Positions 5,251 to 8,960 of a stretch of 8,960 nt of DNA are shown in pieces (within the stretch, counting starts at the first letter, position 1; each line of letters opens with the position of its first letter). The DNA is from Chloroflexi bacterium RBG_13_46_14 (lineage in GTDB: Bacteria; Chloroflexota; Dehalococcoidia; Dehalococcoidales; UBA2162). The stretch covers positions 1-8,960 of the forward strand of contig MGML01000044.1 in NCBI GenBank assembly GCA_001796415.1, read 5' to 3'. A program made the translations under genes and the position numbers. Below the pieces are notes generated by a model that did no database searches, was not told where the DNA came from, and saw only the letters and a list, made by a program, of their open reading frames with translations.

Positions 5251-7188
5251 ATGGGATTTAACTGGAAACGAAGCGGGTTATTATATATTGTTATCCTTGT
5301 TGGAGCAGTTTCCGTAGCTACTCTGCTGCTGTCAACTCCTCAGAAACCGACCGAACTTCCGTTGAGTGAAGTAATCGCCATATCCAACAGCAACCAGATT
5401 GATACCATTCTCGAAGAAGGTCCATGGCTTACGGTGACCAAAACCGACGGTACGGTAGTAAAAACGAATATAGGCGTTCTCGATTATAAGGAACTGACTG
5501 AACTCGGACTCAATAAGGACGTCGAATATGAAATCAAGTCCGGCGGGATTGATTGGGGTAACTGGCTGATAGGGCTTCTGCCTTTCGTACTCTTCGGAGG
5601 GTTCATCATGTATATCTTTTTCCGCGCCCGTGGAGCTAACAACCAGGCAATCAGCTTCGGCAGGAGTCGGGCCAGGCTGCTTTCCATGGATAAACCATCA
5701 GCAACTTTCGACGATGTTGCCGGTGAAGATGAAGCCAAACAGGAACTCACCGAAGTCGTGGATTTTCTGAAATCGCGCGAGAAATTCCAGAGCCTCGGTG
5801 CCCGTATCCCGAAAGGTGTCCTCCTGATAGGACCTCCCGGCACAGGCAAGACTCTCATGGCCCGTGCTGTCGCCGGAGAAGCCGGAGTTCCCTTCTTCTC
5901 TATAAGCGGAAGTGAGTTCGTTGAGATGTTCGTCGGCGTCGGTGCTTCGAGAGTACGCGACCTGTTCGACCAGGCTAAACGCCATACACCATGCATTATT
6001 TTCATCGATGAAATCGACGCTGTCGGGCGACATCGTGGAGCAGGACTCGGCGGCAGCCATGACGAACGTGAGCAGACATTGAACCAGATACTTACTGAAA
6101 TGGACGGCTTCGATACAAATGCCAGCGTTATTGTTTTAGCGGCAACCAACCGTCCCGATATTCTCGACCCGGCACTACTCCGTCCCGGAAGGTTTGACCG
6201 GCGAGTAATTCTGAATATTCCTGATATTGCCGGACGTGAAGCCATCCTTAGAGTCCATTCCAAAGATAAACCGATGGATAAAGACGTTGACCTCGAAGTT
6301 CTGGCGAAACAGACTGCCGGATTCAGCGGAGCCGACCTTGCCAACCTGATCAATGAAGCGGCGATACTGGCTGCGAGAAACGGTAAAAAAACTATCAGCA
6401 TGGAAGAACTTGAGGAGTCCATCGACAAGGTGCAGCTCGGACCTGAGAGAAAGAGCCGACGGATCAGTCCGAAAGAGAAAGAAATTACCGCCTACCATGA
6501 AGCAGGACATGCATTCGTGGGACATACACTGCCGAATATCGAACCGGTTCGGAAGATAACGATTATCCCTCGCGGAATGGCTGGTGGTTACACCAAGGTG
6601 CTCGAAGAAGACCGCAATATCTATACGCGTTCTCTTCTCAAGGATATGCTGGCCTTCCTTCTGGCAGGTCATGCTGCCGAGGATCTGATTTTCAACGAAA
6701 GAACATCCGGACCGCACTCCGATATCAAGCAGGCAACTACGTGGGCGCGCCGGATGGTCATAGACCTCGGTATGAGTGACAAGCTGGGCCCGCGGACTTT
6801 CGGTGATAAACAAGAGCTGATATTCCTTGGAAGAGAGATTGCCGAGCAGCGAGATTACTCGGAGAGATTCGCCCTTGAGATAGACCGTGAAGTAAATAAA
6901 CTTATCGACGAGGGGTATTCTACAGCCAAGAAAATACTCTCCGAGAACAAAGATAAACTCGTAACCATCGCAGAGGCCTTATTGGAAAAGGAAACTCTCG
7001 AAGGTGACCAGCTCAAAGAGTTATTTGCTTCACTCACGGGCAAAGAAAGCAAGAAGAAATCAAAGAAAGTAGCCGCCGTGGTCGAAGATGCCACCGAACA
7101 AGCAAAAACTAAAAGCAGGACAAAAAAAGCCCCGATAATCCCGGACCCTCTGCCTGAACGGACTCAACCATTACCCGATTCACCGTAG
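5251..7188 (+). CDS. ftsH: ATP-dependent zinc metalloprotease FtsH
   Basis: This 645-residue membrane-bound AAA+ protease forms hexamers that pull out and degrade misfolded membrane proteins and short-lived regulators. One transmembrane helix lies at about 9-27 and a second at about 105-124, with the small external domain between them. The AAA module carries Walker A GPPGTGKT at 194-201, the pore motif FVG at 227-229, Walker B IIFIDEID at 249-256 and the second region of homology [20 protein letters not shown] at 298-317 with both arginine fingers. The peptidase has HEAGH at 416-420 and the third zinc ligand, probably D491, in [10 protein letters not shown]. All catalytic residues are present. 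The last 50 or so residues form a lysine-rich, then proline-rich tail that looks unstructured. Start ATG 5251 follows AAGGTGA. Confidence 0.98.
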   Translation: MGFNWKRSGLLYIVILVGAVSVATLLLSTPQKPTELPLSEVIAISNSNQIDTILEEGPWLTVTKTDGTVVKTNIGVLDYKELTELGLNKDVEYEIKSGGIDWGNWLIGLLPFVLFGGFIMYIFFRARGANNQAISFGRSRARLLSMDKPSATFDDVAGEDEAKQELTEVVDFLKSREKFQSLGARIPKGVLLIGPPGTGKTLMARAVAGEAGVPFFSISGSEFVEMFVGVGASRVRDLFDQAKRHTPCIIFIDEIDAVGRHRGAGLGGSHDEREQTLNQILTEMDGFDTNASVIVLAATNRPDILDPALLRPGRFDRRVILNIPDIAGREAILRVHSKDKPMDKDVDLEVLAKQTAGFSGADLANLINEAAILAARNGKKTISMEELEESIDKVQLGPERKSRRISPKEKEITAYHEAGHAFVGHTLPNIEPVRKITIIPRGMAGGYTKVLEEDRNIYTRSLLKDMLAFLLAGHAAEDLIFNERTSGPHSDIKQATTWARRMVIDLGMSDKLGPRTFGDKQELIFLGREIAEQRDYSERFALEIDREVNKLIDEGYSTAKKILSENKDKLVTIAEALLEKETLEGDQLKELFASLTGKESKKKSKKVAAVVEDATEQAKTKSRTKKAPIIPDPLPERTQPLPDSP

Positions 7189-7247
7189 AATTTCTTCCGG
7201 CAAATGCCCCATGTCTCATCGCCAAATTATCAGGTGGATAATGTAGT

Positions 7248-7655
7248 ATGATTAAAATTACAGATAAACCTCTGTCACCCGAAAGAATAGTCAGCGAGGT
7301 CAAGACACCCGGAAGCGGATGTGCCCTGTCCTACGTCGGCCTTATCCGTGATACTTCCTATGGAAAACAGGTTGCGTCCGTAGAATATGGTGATCCCGAC
7401 GGTACCGCTGAAGACGGATTACGCAGGATAGCCAACGAACTCAAACAGACCTGGGAACTGAACGAAGTATCCATTTACCACAGGATCGGCAAGCTCAACG
7501 TGGGAGACATCAACCTGGTTATTGCCATTTCATCCGCTCACAGGGATGAAGCTTTCGCTGCCTGCCAGCGCGCCGTTGATCTCTTCAAAGAAAAACTCCC
7601 GACCAGCAAGGTGGAAACCTACACGGACGGGAGTACTAAATCGAGTGACGAGTAA
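7248..7655 (+). CDS. moaE: Molybdopterin synthase catalytic (large) subunit MoaE, divergent
   Basis: The 135-residue product aligns with MoaE, the large subunit of molybdopterin synthase, which with thiocarboxylated MoaD adds the dithiolene sulfurs to cyclic pyranopterin monophosphate. Visible family segments are SYVGLIRD (28-35, with the conserved Arg at 34), SVEYGD (44-49), VSIYHRIGKLNVGD (74-87) and SAHRDEAFAACQRAVDLFKE (96-115). Two lysines seven apart (K114 and K121) fit the two active-site lysines of E. coli MoaE. The usual P-(I/F)-W-K-(K/R)-E reads LPTSKVE here, so the tryptophan is lost, and the C-terminus is short. No moaD or other cofactor gene is near. AGGTGG (7232-7237) lies 10 bases before ATG 7248; the 59-base gap from ftsH shows no terminator, so read-through from ftsH is likely. 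Confidence 0.86.
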   Translation: MIKITDKPLSPERIVSEVKTPGSGCALSYVGLIRDTSYGKQVASVEYGDPDGTAEDGLRRIANELKQTWELNEVSIYHRIGKLNVGDINLVIAISSAHRDEAFAACQRAVDLFKEKLPTSKVETYTDGSTKSSDE

Positions 7656-8621
7656 TTACTTTTTCCTGATTGTCATATAATTCGCCAGTTCTTCCAGGCA
7701 GGTGCGTGTCTCGCATTCAGGTAATTTCTTGATATCACGACATGCTCTCCGACAAAAGTCTTCCGCAATTTCATAACACTCGTCGGTAATGGTAGAATTC
7801 TTGACGATCTCAATAGCCCTGTCGATCTCCGCCTGACCCTCTTTATTCTCAAACAACTTGATGATAGGATTATCTTCCGGATATTTCTCCATTATCATCA
7901 GAGAAGGCAGGGTAATGGTGCCCTGAGTCAGGTCGGATCCTACCGGTTTGCCGAGTTCTTCTTCGGTGCTGGTGAAATCCAGTATATCATCCACGATCTG
8001 GAAAGCCACTCCCAGGTTATAACCATAATCAACCAGTATTTGTATGGATTCTTCGGGAGCATCACTTAATACTGCCCCCGATTCGGTGGAGAGGGAAAAC
8101 AAGGCCGCCGTCTTTTTAGCAATCCTGCTGAAATATTGATCCCTGGACTGATCCGGGTTAAAAGAATTATATGCCTGGTCTATTTCTCCGCTCGATATCG
8201 TTTTTAACGTAGCCGAGAATTGCCTGATAACATGGAGATTATCGGTAGCCGCGCATAATCCTCCAGCCTCAGCAAACAGGTAATCACCAAGCAGAACTGC
8301 CTGTTCATCACCCCATAGCCTGTATATGGTCGACCTGCCGCGCCGCATTGCCGAATGGTCGATCGCGTCATCATGCACCAGGGTTGCCGTATGCATTACC
8401 TCAACGGATGTCGCCATAGTAATGAGCAGCTCCAGATTATAATTGTAGAATTTTCCTGAGAGCAGAGTAAGAGCCGGCCTTATCATTTTTCCGGTATTTT
8501 TCAGGCTGTAATCCACAAGTTCTGCGAGGTGAGAAAAATCCACCTTGCTTATCTCATTCAGTTTTTCTTCAACTTTTAACAGGTCTTTTTTTACTGGAGC
8601 GTATATCTCACTTAATTCCAC
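7656..8621 (-). CDS. Long-chain polyprenyl diphosphate synthase (trans-isoprenyl, IspB-like)
   Basis: This is a 321-residue all-helical prenyltransferase. It extends an allylic diphosphate with isopentenyl diphosphate units to make the chain used for quinones or other lipids. The first aspartate-rich motif is DDAID at 84-88 within HTATLVHDDAIDHSAMRRGR, and the second is DDILD at 211-215 in FQIVDDILDF. GKMIRPAL (44-51), GDYLFA (112-117) and GKPVGSDLTQGTITLP (224-239) are also in place. Small residues (Ala, Thr) five and four positions before the first motif leave the pocket open, which argues for a long product over a C15 or C20 one; exact chain length is not readable. The start is GTG 8621, with AGGGAG five bases upstream. 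Its stop codon abuts that of moaE. metG lies 45 bases upstream on the same strand. Confidence 0.93.
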   Translation of the reverse strand: MELSEIYAPVKKDLLKVEEKLNEISKVDFSHLAELVDYSLKNTGKMIRPALTLLSGKFYNYNLELLITMATSVEVMHTATLVHDDAIDHSAMRRGRSTIYRLWGDEQAVLLGDYLFAEAGGLCAATDNLHVIRQFSATLKTISSGEIDQAYNSFNPDQSRDQYFSRIAKKTAALFSLSTESGAVLSDAPEESIQILVDYGYNLGVAFQIVDDILDFTSTEEELGKPVGSDLTQGTITLPSLMIMEKYPEDNPIIKLFENKEGQAEIDRAIEIVKNSTITDECYEIAEDFCRRACRDIKKLPECETRTCLEELANYMTIRKK

Positions 8622-8666
8622 GTTTCTCCCTTTCTATAGGACATGGGAAATATGACACAGCAAATT

Positions 8667-8960
8667 TTATGCGTCTCGAGTCTGTCCAAGTTTCGCTACT
8701 TCTTTTTCGGCAATTTCCGGGTCGAGTTTGGTGAATAACGGCTTGGGCGCTTGAAGTGATTGACCTGGTACCGGCATGTCTGAGTGAATACCGTATTCCT
8801 CGATTCTCCCTTCAAATCCCAGGTATTCGTGTAATTTCTGGGAAGTGAAAGGCAGGAACGGATACATCATGGTCTTAAGTCGAATTATCACTGCCAGAGT
8901 GACATATAAAGACACGGCCGCCTTTTCCCTGTCTTCCTTGATTACTTTCCAGGGTTCTTT
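8667..8960 (-). CDS. metG: Methionyl-tRNA synthetase, C-terminal part (gene runs off the window)
   Basis: The minus-strand frame is open to the right edge, giving the last 97 residues. EPWKVIKEDREKAA followed by VSLYVTLAVIIRLKTMMYPFLPFTSQ (in two parts, residues about 2-15 and 16-41 of the fragment) is the helical anticodon-binding domain of MetRS, with the usual PW-K and YPFLPF-T-Q pattern. The strand PVPGQSLQAPKPLFTKLD matches the family's closing segment. The protein ends about 13 residues later, so the extra C-terminal tRNA-binding/dimerisation domain found in some MetRS is absent. MetRS charges both initiator and elongator tRNA-Met. The catalytic HIGH and KMSKS motifs lie outside the window. 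The polyprenyl synthase gene follows closely and is probably in the same operon. Confidence 0.92.
   Translation of the reverse strand, partial: KEPWKVIKEDREKAAVSLYVTLAVIIRLKTMMYPFLPFTSQKLHEYLGFEGRIEEYGIHSDMPVPGQSLQAPKPLFTKLDPEIAEKEVAKLGQTRDA

Noticed and set aside
5484..6428. Long antisense open frame (about 314 codons) on the minus strand across ftsH
   Set aside because: It lies wholly within ftsH, whose motifs are all intact. Its product is serine- and arginine-rich, low in complexity, and matches no family I know. It mirrors the codon structure of the real gene.
6175..6813. Second antisense open frame on the minus strand in ftsH
   Set aside because: It overlaps the FtsH protease domain on the other strand; there is no ribosome site or recognisable motif.
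7241..7246. ATG-TAG start-stop just before moaE
   Set aside because: The AGGTGG is only 3 bases from this ATG and fits the moaE start better. A single ATGTAG is expected by chance.
8614..8644. Ten-codon out-of-frame ATG frame overlapping the polyprenyl synthase start
   Set aside because: It has no ribosome site of its own and an arbitrary composition. Short frames of this kind are common by chance.
1..8960. CRISPR arrays, tRNA or rRNA genes, insertion sequences, integrase or toxin-antitoxin genes
   Set aside because: Looked for on both strands; no regularly spaced repeats, cloverleaf-like sequences, transposase motifs or terminal inverted repeats were seen.

Overview
This is an ordinary chromosomal stretch of a bacterium. 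Nine genes are complete and one is cut at each end; there is no mobile element, CRISPR array, RNA gene or obvious phage material. Base composition is moderate, codon use looks uniform, and spacing is tight. The gene set (thiL-tsaE-tsaB-ndk, rsfS, a MarR/MATE pair, an archaeal-looking endonuclease IV-type TIM barrel, ftsH-moaE, a polyprenyl synthetase next to metG) and the sequence style of FtsH and RsfS suggest a Dehalococcoidia-like Chloroflexota. That placement is recalled similarity, not a search result, and is held with moderate-to-low confidence.

Left end, plus strand (1-1728): the last codons of a probable thiL, then tsaE and tsaB (two partners of the t6A tRNA-modification machinery) and ndk. 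thiL, tsaE and tsaB are close enough for one transcript; ndk has its own strong ribosome site and possibly its own promoter. ndk runs tail-to-tail into rsfS on the minus strand, and the two coding regions overlap by 7 bases.

Minus-strand block (1722-4122): rsfS has its own extended -10 promoter and, unusually, appears to start at CTG. Before it lies a two-gene unit, a MarR-family regulator followed by a MATE-family multidrug exporter, separated by a 61-base gap containing a hairpin. A 180-base AT-rich spacer separates marR from the divergent endonuclease IV-like gene and should hold the control sites of both.

Right half (4303-8960): the endonuclease IV-like gene, then a repeat-bearing spacer with an extended -10 promoter, ftsH (membrane AAA protease), and moaE (molybdopterin synthase large subunit). 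moaE meets the minus-strand polyprenyl diphosphate synthetase gene with no spacer at all. That gene lies 45 bases downstream of the 3' end of metG and is probably co-transcribed with it.

Most genes are housekeeping: tRNA modification and charging, nucleotide balance, ribosome silencing, protein quality control, isoprenoid and cofactor synthesis. I did not find a convincing new multi-gene system. The points most worth a second look are the CTG start (or in-frame amber) of rsfS, the divergent MoaE active-site segment, the small structured repeats before ftsH and between marR and the MATE gene, and the archaeal-style endonuclease IV relative.
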